Below are positions 50,190-58,672 of a stretch of 64,000 nucleotides of DNA, piece after piece. The stretch's first letter is position 1. Every line of letters begins with the position of its first letter. Made by a program: the position numbers and the translations under genes. Below the pieces are notes generated by a model that did not search any database, was not told where the DNA came from, and saw nothing but the letters and a program-made list of their open reading frames with translations. This DNA comes from Bacillota bacterium (GTDB taxonomy: Bacteria > Bacillota > Clostridia > Peptostreptococcales > Anaerovoracaceae), in NCBI GenBank assembly GCA_017442785.1, contig JAFRZB010000033.1, positions 23,220 to 87,219 on the forward strand. Direction: 5' to 3'.

Positions 50190-50213
50190 TTTTCGCTCCT
50201 TGGCATAAGGCGT

Positions 50214-50240
50214 GCAACTATATTCCGGTTGCAGTTTTTT

Positions 50241-50242
<2 letters not shown>
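50214..50242 (+). terminator. Weak terminator near the LysR region
   Basis: GCAAC pairs with GTTGC around a 9-base loop, followed by a run of eight T. It is the plausible end of LysR transcription, about 180 bp after its stop. The stem is one of the GCAAC palindromes. Confidence 0.55.
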
Positions 50243-51749
<1,507 letters not shown>

Positions 51750-51759
51750 TCAGCTTCGT

Positions 51760-52650
51760 CTATGCCTCAAAATACTCCACGCCCTGAGTGCGCAGGAACT
51801 CCTTTATCTTTTCCGCGTTTATGCAGTGCCCCACATGCAGGAAGGGCTGGTTGTTTACGGTCTGCTCCTTTCCGCGGAGCATCATCTTCTCGCCAACCAT
51901 GTCAAAGCCCAGGTGCAGGTGCTTGGTGGCGGACTGCATGCCGCATATCCTTCCGTCCTTGGTAAACAGCGGACCTCCGCTCTGGCCCCTCAGGCCCGGC
52001 GTGCTAAGCTCCAGGCCGTAGATCTTTCCGTCACTGCCGGCCAGTTGCCGCGTAAACATTCCTTCTATGGGAAAGCGCGGGGTGTTGCCGCTGCCTGCGG
52101 AGTGGTCCCAAACTATGTCGTCCGCCGCTGCGTCGTACTTAAAGTCCGAGAACTCCGGGAACGGAAAGCCCAGCCTGCAGAGCATGTCGCCCGGCCTTAC
52201 CTCCGCCATGTCCCTTACGAAAACCGCATGCCCCTTGTAGAGAGTCTTTTCAAAGCCCTTAAAACGTATTATCGCTATGTCCAGCTCCGGGTGAAGGTTT
52301 ATGTCAAAGCCTGTAAAGCTGCTGACCGCGCCGTCGAACTGCACCTTCATCTGTATCAGCTGCCCTGCCTTAAGCTTGTGCACCAGCTCCAGCTTCTTTA
52401 CCGCGGCAGCCCGGCTCTTGCCCTCAGGCGTCCTCGCGCATGCCGCCTTGAACTCCGCGTACTGCCTGTTTACGGTCTGCGCGTGTATTATCTGCTGGGC
52501 CACGTGCTTGCATGTAACGGCGCAGCCGTCATCGTTTACAAAGAAGAGCGTGGCAAGGCCCGGTATCACCGCAGACTCCTTATAGTTCCTGGAGATCGTC
52601 TTTATCGGCCTTGTAAATCCGCCCACATTTTCTATTGCGTCCGCAAACAT
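51760..52650 (-). CDS. Trypsin-like serine protease, apparently cytoplasmic
   Basis: The 296-residue protein has the trypsin-like triad: His in GCAVTCKHVAQQ (about residue 47), Asp in PELDIAIIRF and Ser in GLRGQSGGPLFTKDGRICGM (about 228). The fold resembles HtrA and other S1/S6 peptidases, but no PDZ domain, signal peptide or membrane helix is present, which is unusual for this class in bacteria. A helical insert (about 65-105, TVNRQYAEFKAACARTPEGK) separates His and Asp. AAAGGA precedes the ATG one base after the YczE-like gene stop. The substrate is unknown. Confidence 0.8.
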   Translation of the reverse strand: MFADAIENVGGFTRPIKTISRNYKESAVIPGLATLFFVNDDGCAVTCKHVAQQIIHAQTVNRQYAEFKAACARTPEGKSRAAAVKKLELVHKLKAGQLIQMKVQFDGAVSSFTGFDINLHPELDIAIIRFKGFEKTLYKGHAVFVRDMAEVRPGDMLCRLGFPFPEFSDFKYDAAADDIVWDHSAGSGNTPRFPIEGMFTRQLAGSDGKIYGLELSTPGLRGQSGGPLFTKDGRICGMQSATKHLHLGFDMVGEKMMLRGKEQTVNNQPFLHVGHCINAEKIKEFLRTQGVEYFEA

Positions 52651-52651
52651 C

Positions 52652-53353
52652 TTATTCCTTTCTTCCGGAGAATATCACCTTTACGGAGTCTCTCAGCCTC
52701 TGATGCTTTATCTTCTTGGCATCGAACCTTACGGTCCTGAAGGCGAGCTGCATTATTGGGCCTGCTCCGAAGGCGCAGATGATGGTCCCAAGGCCCACAG
52801 GCCCTCCCAAAAGCCAGCCGATAAGCGTAGCCGTGCTGAGCAGCAGTATGCTCACAAGGCCTATCGGCAGCCTGTCAAGCCTCTTTGCAAGCCCCACCAG
52901 AAGCGTATCCCTTGGGCCGCAGCCCAAAGACGCCGTCATGTAGGTAAACTGCGTGTAGGCAAGCACAACCAGGCCCGCTATCATTACAAGCACGCCCACC
53001 AGCGGATCTTTGCAGGCCGGCACAACGTTCAGCCTGTTGTAGAAATCCACCGCCTTGCCCACCGTCAGCGCATCTATGAACATCGCTATGCCTATGGGCT
53101 CCTTAAGCAGTATGTCTATAATAAGTATGGTTATTGATATGGCTATGGACGCGTTGCCGTAGAGTATGCCAAGTGTCCTGGACACGCCTATGTTAAGCAC
53201 GTCCCACGGACCCGCGCCTATGTTTGCCTGTATAGTAAGATACACGCCGAACCCGTTGATAAACAGGCTGACGAACGCTATTACCATGTTTATCAGGATG
53301 GACCGCAGCGTGCGGTTCTCCCGAAGATCTGCCATTGCGCTTTTATTCAGCAT
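52652..53353 (-). CDS. YczE/YitT-type membrane protein
   Basis: The 233-residue protein has five or six membrane helices. GFGVYLTIQANIGAGPWDVLNIGVS and ASLGCGPRDTLLVGLAKRL are the paired glycine-rich motifs (GxGPWD and GxGPRD) that mark the YczE/YyaS family of integral membrane proteins. Their function is not established, though some lie near secondary-metabolite or regulator genes. The start at 53353 lies inside the upstream DUF5714 gene, with GAGG three bases ahead; an ATG at 53335 is possible. Confidence 0.85.
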   Translation of the reverse strand: MLNKSAMADLRENRTLRSILINMVIAFVSLFINGFGVYLTIQANIGAGPWDVLNIGVSRTLGILYGNASIAISITILIIDILLKEPIGIAMFIDALTVGKAVDFYNRLNVVPACKDPLVGVLVMIAGLVVLAYTQFTYMTASLGCGPRDTLLVGLAKRLDRLPIGLVSILLLSTATLIGWLLGGPVGLGTIICAFGAGPIMQLAFRTVRFDAKKIKHQRLRDSVKVIFSGRKE

Positions 53354-53909
53354 TTACCTCGTTAAAAGGGCACCTTTCGCCCAGACACTGGGGATTCTTC
53401 CCCGAAAAACCGCAGACTACGCGGCTGTCTCCCAAAATTATGCCGTATCTATCCCTGATATAGGGGACTACGCTCTTCATAGCAAGGTACGCATCCCTCT
53501 TGCAGCACCTCGGTCCGCCTATATCTGCAAGCTTTCCGAGCGCCCCGGAGGTGTAGCGCATGTGAGACCCCCACGACTCATCCGCGGACAGCGGTCCCGT
53601 GCCGTCTATTATCGCCAAAGCGGCACCAATGGAGCTTACCGCTCCGCAGACGCCCCACTTTCCGCAGGCCGCGCCCGGCATCTTAAGGCCTTCCGCGCGC
53701 AGCTTTTCCAAAGCGTCCTTCAGGTCTATCCTTCCTCCGGCATTGTAAAACGCCGTAAGCACGCAGGCTCCGTCCAGCACGTGATGCTCCGGGCCGTGCA
53801 TGTTTACAAAGTCCGTACTCGCCACCTTATTGAATATCTCAAAGGGATCCGCGGAAGTCTCCCGCGCGCAGGCCTCTGTTATTTTCAATGCTCTTTCTTC
53901 TGCAGTCAT
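53343..53909 (-). CDS. DUF5714 domain protein
   Basis: The 188-residue protein has many cysteines: GAACGKWGVCGAVSSIGAALA, GGPRCCKRDAYLA, VVCGFSGKNPQCLGERCPF. HGPEHHVLDGACVLTAFYNAGG near the N-terminal third and the cysteine pattern match DUF5714, a domain sometimes fused to methyltransferases. The cysteines probably bind iron-sulfur or zinc. The C-terminal CxxxxxxCxxxxC motif fits a cluster ligand set. It has GGAGG upstream and is the first or second gene of the minus-strand operon to GH51. The biochemical role is unknown. Confidence 0.8.
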   Translation of the reverse strand: MTAEERALKITEACARETSADPFEIFNKVASTDFVNMHGPEHHVLDGACVLTAFYNAGGRIDLKDALEKLRAEGLKMPGAACGKWGVCGAVSSIGAALAIIDGTGPLSADESWGSHMRYTSGALGKLADIGGPRCCKRDAYLAMKSVVPYIRDRYGIILGDSRVVCGFSGKNPQCLGERCPFNEVNAE

Positions 53910-53941
53910 GGATCGTTTCCTCCGAGGGGCCGTAAGGACAC

Positions 53942-54535
53942 CTACTTTACTGCTATCTCCACGTCAGGAGTCTTGCTCTGCATGCCCATCTCGCCCTCTT
54001 CAGCAAGGCGGAAGCCTGTAACTGAAATGTAGTTCATATAGTCTTTGATGTCCGGATACTGCACATCGTCCGGTATCTGCACCTCAAAAGTCTGAAATTC
54101 GAACACATACGCCAGTCCTTCTGTCAGCTTGCCGGTCATGTCCTCGTTAAAGCGGAGCAGGAACGGTCCGTCCTGGAAAAAGTGGACCACCGCAACGCTG
54201 TTGCCGGGCAGAGCGTAATAATCCGGGATCAGCGTACCTACCGACGCCGTAAAGGATCCAGAAAATCTGGCAAACTTCCGGCCGGACGTTCCGGAGGATG
54301 ATCCTTCCTTTATGCCGTCCTGCTTTCCGGCAGCGTAGCCCTCGGTCTTTCCGGCTGCGTAACCCTCGTCGTATCCGGCCTTCCTGCCTTCTTCGGCACC
54401 TGCCTTCTTTCCGTCTTCGGCGCCTGCCTTGTAGCCTTCGTCATAGCGCGCCTTAAGCGCCGCATCATCGGTCCCGCAGGCCGCCAGCGAAACTGCAAGC
54501 ACCAGACAGAGCAATATGGCTGAAAACTTCTTCAT
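53942..54535 (-). CDS. Lipoprotein with YxxGxxxG helical repeats
   Basis: The 197-residue protein has a lipoprotein signal (AVSLAACGTDD, Cys20). Residues 25-78 carry repeated Y-DEG-Y-AG-K-EG units (YDEGYKAGAEDGKKAG and similar), a glycine-spaced helical pattern that often forms a stalk or self-associating region. The C-terminal half (about 85-197) is a beta-rich domain (ARFSGSFTASVGTLIPDYYALPG through FEFQTFEVQIPDDV), probably the functional part outside the cell. AGGAGG precedes the start. It may be cotranscribed with DUF5714, 32 bp downstream. Confidence 0.8.
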   Translation of the reverse strand: MKKFSAILLCLVLAVSLAACGTDDAALKARYDEGYKAGAEDGKKAGAEEGRKAGYDEGYAAGKTEGYAAGKQDGIKEGSSSGTSGRKFARFSGSFTASVGTLIPDYYALPGNSVAVVHFFQDGPFLLRFNEDMTGKLTEGLAYVFEFQTFEVQIPDDVQYPDIKDYMNYISVTGFRLAEEGEMGMQSKTPDVEIAVK

Positions 54536-54594
54536 GTCTATACCTCCTGATTTTACTTCTCCCTTATCTTTTTATTATACCTCAGCCCGGCGCT

Positions 54595-54636
54595 CTGTAA
54601 AAGAAATAACCGCTTCTTTTAAACAAAGCGGTTATT
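54595..54636 (-). terminator. Terminator of the 54667-55020 gene
   Basis: On the minus strand AATAACCGCTT pairs with AAGCGGTTATT around a 10-base loop and is followed by TCTTTT. It lies about 30 bp after the stop. Confidence 0.8.
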
Positions 54637-54666
54637 AAGACTATGTATCATATTGTCTGCGGCGTG

Positions 54667-55020
54667 CTACTGAGCCTTATTCTTTTCGTTCTTAACAGCA
54701 GCCAGCGGTCTTTTGAAGGCATAAATGATCGCCAGGGCTATAAGGCCGCTTATAAGCGCTCCGCCCGTAAATCTTACGACGAGCGACACTGCAAGCCCCA
54801 GCACAAGCACCAGGATCACGTAGACCCTGCGCATGGACCCGAAAGCGAGCGTCTCCAGCGCGCCGGTGAACGCCACCACTACCGGCCAGATGACGACAGT
54901 AGACATAAAGATCCAGCCTAATTCGTTGCCCGGGTTAACAACGTACCATCCGATCGCTGCTGCCGCAGCTCCCAGTATAAGCAGAAAGACGGATATCCAC
55001 CGTATCGACTTCACCTCCAT
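54667..55020 (-). CDS. Small membrane protein, function unknown
   Basis: The 117-residue protein has four hydrophobic segments (about residues 7-27, 33-57, 66-86 and 88-105) and ends in the charged cytoplasmic tail FKRPLAAVKNEKNKAQ. No family is recognised. TGA-TATAAT on the minus strand near 55060-55070, inside repeat copy A, may be its promoter. Ribosome site AAAAGGAGC lies upstream. Confidence 0.65.
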   Translation of the reverse strand: MEVKSIRWISVFLLILGAAAAAIGWYVVNPGNELGWIFMSTVVIWPVVVAFTGALETLAFGSMRRVYVILVLVLGLAVSLVVRFTGGALISGLIALAIIYAFKRPLAAVKNEKNKAQ

Positions 55021-55453
55021 TACATCAGCTCCTTTTCAGACCGTCGCGTAATAGCATTTAATATATTATATCATAAATAACGAATCTGGCGAAGTTGCAG
55101 CGGGGTAAGTGTTGCGTTCTCTGATCTATTGTCTTATACGATCAGCCCGATAGACCAACCGTACTTGTGTCCATTCGGCACGGCAAATTGACGCGTTTTC
55201 GGACTTTTTGGGTCCATTAAGCCCTGAAAGTCCGTAAAAAAGAAGGATCAAGCCCTTTTAGCGTATAAATACTGCTCTTGCCGGCCGGATCCGTTACTCA
55301 AACCATTTTTTATTCACATAATAAGCCTGTTTTATGGCCCTGAAAAGCCTTGATACAGATTATTTTGCGTACAGAAAGACTAAAAATACACCTAACTGTC
55401 CGAAAAGTCAAAAACGCGGTGTTTTTCACTGATACATTTCCATAACGGTCCGA
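55021..55453. other. Gene-free region with a hairpin and repeat copy A
   Basis: No gene is supported here. Repeat copy A is at 55074-55115, overlapping an extended -10 on the minus strand. At 55199-55234 an 8-bp stem (CGGACTTT with AAAGTCCG) encloses a GGG/CCC pairing without a following T-run on the plus strand. The rest shows nothing recognisable. Confidence 0.5.
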
Positions 55454-56221
55454 TCAGCCCGGAACGTCCAGATCGATATGCGTTTTCGTCAGACGGTTGC
55501 ACAGCGACAGCATTTCATCCAGAACACTGTCAAAACAGAAGCAGTGTATCAACACCTCACCATCACACATGAACAGATCGTATTCATTAGGTGTCACAAT
55601 GTATTCATTGCCCTGCCTGTCCGGCATGATCCATCTGCATAGATAGACCGTGTACCCGTTCACGTTGGCGGGCTTATATGAGGGCTTTACTATGCCCATA
55701 GGGTCTGTCGGGACTTTCGAGCCTTTTTCGATAGATACAGACAGGCTGCCGTCATTGAAAGTCCATGAAAAATAAAGGCCGAAAACAGATCCGTCGCTGT
55801 TATAGTAAGCGCGGTATTGTTTCTCACTGCCTGCAGCAAAAGGAGCCAGTTCAGAGATGTCTTTTCCGCCGAAGAAGGCCTTCAGATCTTCTTCAGATAG
55901 ATCCTTTGCATAGCATCCTGCCGGGAGCGCTTTCATAAACGTGCTTCTGGACATCGATGCGGAACGCTTTTCAGATATCGCTTCGACTTCTGAAATGCTG
56001 TTTGCCGATCTCCACGGCCCGATAAGAACTGCAGCAATTATTATGATGACTGCAGCGGCGGCTATAAGAGCTGTTTTTTTCGATAAGATAGGTCTTTTAT
56101 TTTTCTGACCGGAGCAAATGGCTTTCCGGCTCCCCTGCGCATCGGTAATAATCGATGCTGCCTGTTCACAGAGCGTTTCATCGATCCCGTCCGTAATTGC
56201 AAGCAAAGATAACGTATTCAT
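55454..56221 (-). CDS. Membrane partner of ECF sigma factor (putative anti-sigma factor)
   Basis: The start at 56221 overlaps the sigma stop (ATGA) and has AAGGGG upstream, giving 255 residues. A cytoplasmic part of about 55 residues (TDGIDETLCEQAASIITDAQG) precedes one membrane helix (about 58-78, TALIAAAAVIIIIAAVLIG). The outer domain (about 80-255) is beta-rich, with YRAYYNSDGSVFGLYFSWTF and HCFCFDSVLDEMLSLCNRL. Layout and coupling to the sigma gene argue for an anti-sigma factor or sensor, but no zinc HCC anti-sigma motif is seen. Confidence 0.7.
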   Translation of the reverse strand: MNTLSLLAITDGIDETLCEQAASIITDAQGSRKAICSGQKNKRPILSKKTALIAAAAVIIIIAAVLIGPWRSANSISEVEAISEKRSASMSRSTFMKALPAGCYAKDLSEEDLKAFFGGKDISELAPFAAGSEKQYRAYYNSDGSVFGLYFSWTFNDGSLSVSIEKGSKVPTDPMGIVKPSYKPANVNGYTVYLCRWIMPDRQGNEYIVTPNEYDLFMCDGEVLIHCFCFDSVLDEMLSLCNRLTKTHIDLDVPG

Positions 56222-56775
56222 AGCAATCCCCTTTTTGAAATATATGCTTTGAGTTCTGTGCGCATTCTTGAAAGTATCGTCCGCACATGAGAGTCGCTCA
56301 GGCCCGTGTCTGAAGCGATCTCGGTACTTTTTCTGAAGTAATAGTAACGGCACAGAAAGATGTTGCGGCTTCGTTCATCTTTTGAGCGGAGATAATCGTT
56401 TATGGCTTCGATCAGCTCCTTTCTGATGAGTTCATCTTCTATGGATAGTCCTGACGGAATGGCTAGATCCAGCTCATCCATTGCCAGCGTTACCCGATCC
56501 TTTCCCCGCATCAAAGCGCTGTTTTTTCTGAAACGACGTATGGATATGTTTCGAGCCAGCCGGCATATGTAGCCTTTAAAATTTTCAGGTCTTTGCGGTG
56601 GAATGTTGTTCCACAGAGCCATCAGTACATCGTCTGCACATTCTTCCCGGTCTTCGGGCGAATCCAGGATGCCGTTTATGACCGCACGATAATACGCACC
56701 GTATTTTTTCTTTACGGCATCGATCGCAGTCTCATTTCTGCTGAAAAACAATGTGATTATCTCGTTATCATCCAT
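56218..56775 (-). CDS. ECF sigma factor (sigma-70 family)
   Basis: The start at 56775 gives 185 residues; the longer frame from 56877 would run through a terminator and is rejected. Region 2 is NETAIDAVKKKYGAYYRAVINGILDSPEDREECADDVLMALWNNIPPQRPENFKGYICRLARNISIRRFRK. Region 4 is IEAINDYLRSKDERSRNIFLCRYYYFRKSTEIASDTGLSDSHVRTILSRMRTELKAYIS. It would direct polymerase to a small stress or envelope regulon. It is coupled to the membrane partner gene downstream. Confidence 0.88.
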   Translation of the reverse strand: MDDNEIITLFFSRNETAIDAVKKKYGAYYRAVINGILDSPEDREECADDVLMALWNNIPPQRPENFKGYICRLARNISIRRFRKNSALMRGKDRVTLAMDELDLAIPSGLSIEDELIRKELIEAINDYLRSKDERSRNIFLCRYYYFRKSTEIASDTGLSDSHVRTILSRMRTELKAYISKRGLL

Positions 56776-56849
56776 ATCTGCAGCAATCGTGATCTGAACA
56801 TCTTTTCCAAGTATAGTAGCATAGCGGACCCAAACCGCAACAGAATATA

Positions 56850-56888
56850 CGAAAAAACACAGGACATCTGATGCCATCCTGTGTTTTG
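56850..56888 (-). terminator. Terminator of the 56949-57800 gene, associated with repeat copy B
   Basis: On the minus strand AAAACACAGGA pairs with TCCTGTGTTTT around a 12-base loop and TTTTT follows. It lies after repeat copy B and before the next sigma gene, so the two sigma units are separated. Confidence 0.8.
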
Positions 56889-56940
56889 TGGTACGATCGT
56901 AAATATCGGATTTTGTGAAGTTGCAGTCAGGTAAGTACTT
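56888..56940 (-). repeat. Repeat element copy B
   Basis: The stretch shares the core GAAGTTGCAG-[TC]CAGGTAAGT (plus-strand view) with copies at 55074-55115, 58394-58455 and 61085-61146. It lies between a stop codon and a terminator. Confidence 0.65.
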
Positions 56941-56948
56941 GATTTTTT

Positions 56949-57800
56949 TCAGAAATGTTCCGCCCAGTCGTGCAGGATCTGGATAGCCTTTTCCTGATCG
57001 CTCTCATCGCAGAGTATATCGAAATCATATGCGATACTATTCTTTGTCAGGAAACCGCGCACAACTGATCTTCCGTCAATATTACATACTGCGACCTTGC
57101 AATTTATCCCATTTGCGGTATCAAATTCAGATACATCAGGCACCACCATGTCCTCATTCCCATCGTAGTATACAAGATCAAAACTATGATGACCGGGGGT
57201 CTTATCCTTGCTTAAATTGAACATGTTCGTGAAACTGAAGCGCATCCCGTCTTTTTCTCCGTCACCATTAAGGCTTACCCAACCGATCGACCGAACCATT
57301 TGTCCGGTATAGATAACGTCTACCGACATCTCACACGGATAATGCGGTATTTCAAGCTTATCACAGCCCAAATAATCCACAGCCTCTTTCACACTTGAAA
57401 AGGTCTTAACGAAAAATATACCGTCTGTGGAATCTGCTTGCTGTGCGAGAATGTCCTCCCCGATCTTTCCCTTAAGCTCTTCCGGCATTAATGGATTCAG
57501 CAGGACATCGACCATTTTTCCGTTTACTTCATTTCCGTTTTTATCAACTATCGTATAACCTTCGGTCACTACCTCAAAAGGCTTAGTAAACCAGCCTGCA
57601 GCATAGGCACCTGTTCCGCACACCAGCAGCAAACAAACTGCTACGACCGCGGCATGTATCCATCTGCGTTTGTTTCCGGTTTTTAGTGATCTGGCTGTGC
57701 CTTGGGGCACATCCAGTTCTTTTATAAACTCTTTTCTATACGCTGCAAGCTCTCCGCTGACGGGGGCTGCGTTTTCATATGCGGTCTTTATTCTATTCAT
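56949..57800 (-). CDS. Membrane partner of ECF sigma factor (putative anti-sigma/effector protein)
   Basis: The start at 57800 has GGAGG six bases upstream and overlaps the sigma stop by 8 bp, giving 283 residues. A short cytoplasmic segment (TAYENAAPVSGELAAYRKEFIKEL) is followed by one membrane helix (about 50-70, IHAAVVAVCLLLVCGTGAYAAG). The remaining 210 residues lie outside and resemble no named family; GWFTKPFEVVTEGYTIVDKNGNEV starts it. In Clostridia such proteins are paired with sigma factors as DUF4179-like regulators. Anti-sigma activity is inferred from position. Confidence 0.7.
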   Translation of the reverse strand: MNRIKTAYENAAPVSGELAAYRKEFIKELDVPQGTARSLKTGNKRRWIHAAVVAVCLLLVCGTGAYAAGWFTKPFEVVTEGYTIVDKNGNEVNGKMVDVLLNPLMPEELKGKIGEDILAQQADSTDGIFFVKTFSSVKEAVDYLGCDKLEIPHYPCEMSVDVIYTGQMVRSIGWVSLNGDGEKDGMRFSFTNMFNLSKDKTPGHHSFDLVYYDGNEDMVVPDVSEFDTANGINCKVAVCNIDGRSVVRGFLTKNSIAYDFDILCDESDQEKAIQILHDWAEHF

Positions 57801-58248
57801 ATTCATCCTCCAGTATCGCCCTGAGCTTTTTCCTTGCCCGAGAAAGCCGCATGGATACTCCGGATGCAGTGATCCCAAGGATCTGTCCTATCTCCTTCAC
57901 CGAATACCCGTCAAAATAGTAAAGCTGAATGACGGCTCTGTCCTCCGGCTTAAGTCCCGAAAGAAGTTCCCAGACTTCCCTGTCTGTTTCTTGCGAGGTC
58001 ATGTCCTCCGGAAGCTCTTCTGTCGGACGGGATCTCCTTAGCATATCCCTGCATTCGTTCGCCGTAACTTTCAGAAGCCACATCTTCTCTTTTCCCGGGA
58101 TAAGAACGATGTTCGACCTCATCAGTTTGACGAAAACATCCTGCGCCGCATCCATGGAGTCCTCTTTGTTTTTTAGGAAGGAAAATGCCAGACGCTGAAC
58201 GTCAGGGAAGAATTCGTCATAGAGTTCTATCAGCTTTTCCTTTTCCAA
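57793..58248 (-). CDS. ECF sigma factor (sigma-70 family)
   Basis: The gene starts with TTG at 58248 behind GAGG and encodes 151 residues, a compact ECF sigma. Region 2 is LIELYDEFFPDVQRLAFSFLKNKEDSMDAAQDVFVKLMRSN, and region 4 LKPEDRAVIQLYYFDGYSVKEIGQILGITASGVSMRLSRARKKLRAIL. The order sigma then membrane partner with overlapping genes is repeated twice more in this zone. The target promoters are unknown. Confidence 0.9.
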   Translation of the reverse strand: MEKEKLIELYDEFFPDVQRLAFSFLKNKEDSMDAAQDVFVKLMRSNIVLIPGKEKMWLLKVTANECRDMLRRSRPTEELPEDMTSQETDREVWELLSGLKPEDRAVIQLYYFDGYSVKEIGQILGITASGVSMRLSRARKKLRAILEDEYE

Positions 58249-58354
58249 AAGAAGACCTCGCTTGGGTGCTTTTCAGGCTTTCACTTATATAACGAATGAG
58301 AAGGGTGAAATATCACAAATATATCCTACAATACTGATCAAGCCGCTGCAAAAC

Positions 58355-58395
58355 AGAAATTAAAAGAATGACAGTGAGATCATTCACTGTCATTC
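58355..58395 (-). terminator. Perfect 12-bp stem terminator in repeat copy C
   Basis: GAATGACAGTGA pairs with TCACTGTCATTC around 6 bases. On the minus strand TTTTAATTT follows. It ends the duplicated gene fragment at 58466-58546. Confidence 0.75.
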
Positions 58396-58540
58396 CAAGT
58401 GGTGCAATTGTAAATAACGGATTTAGTGAAGTTGCAGCCAGGTAAGTGTTTTCTCTAATTTCATTCTACTGCACGCGCATGAAAGACGAGTCATACTCAT
58501 AATCATACACATTGTGAGTTCGTATAACCCTCTCTTTTAC
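58366..58540 (-). repeat. Direct repeat, copy C (about 170 bp)
   Basis: Nearly the whole stretch matches 61057-61217 base for base, from the terminator stem through the conserved core to the last codons of a gene. It marks a segmental duplication. Confidence 0.85.
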
Positions 58541-58546
58541 ACCAAT
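58466..58546 (-). pseudogene. 3' remnant of a paralog of the 61157-62635 membrane protein
   Basis: Read on the minus strand, 26 codons and a TAG encode VKERVIRTHNVYDYEYDSSF and MRVQ, against DLPIRTHNVFDFEYDTSFMRVQ at the end of the 492-residue membrane protein. An in-frame TGA precedes it and nothing upstream matches, so only the tail of a former gene copy survives. Confidence 0.8.
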
Positions 58547-58577
58547 TCAGGAAAGCGATAATTGTAATAAAGTAGCA

Positions 58578-58672
58578 AAGAAACAAAGGGGACAGTCCGC
58601 TATGCTGAAGCTCGCACAGAGAACCGTCCCTTATGTCATTTATTGTGTAAAAAGAACCGTCCCTTTTGCACA
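58578..58672. repeat. REP-like repeats with AGAACCGTCCC units
   Basis: Two direct AGAACCGTCCC units (58619-58630 and 58653-58664) and one inverted relative (AAAGGGGACAGTCC at 58585-58598) lie just 3' of the beta-helix gene. The same motif is widespread in Bacillota as repeats mobilised by REP-associated tyrosine transposases. No transposase gene is present here. Confidence 0.55.

Noticed and set aside
55199-55234. Intrinsic terminator in the 55-kb gap
   Set aside because: The hairpin is good but is followed by A on the plus strand and only AAAAC on the minus strand, so it lacks the required T-run.
56776-56877. Longer N-terminus for the sigma factor at 56218-56775
   Set aside because: The extension would translate the terminator hairpin of the upstream gene, and its residues do not fit sigma region 2.
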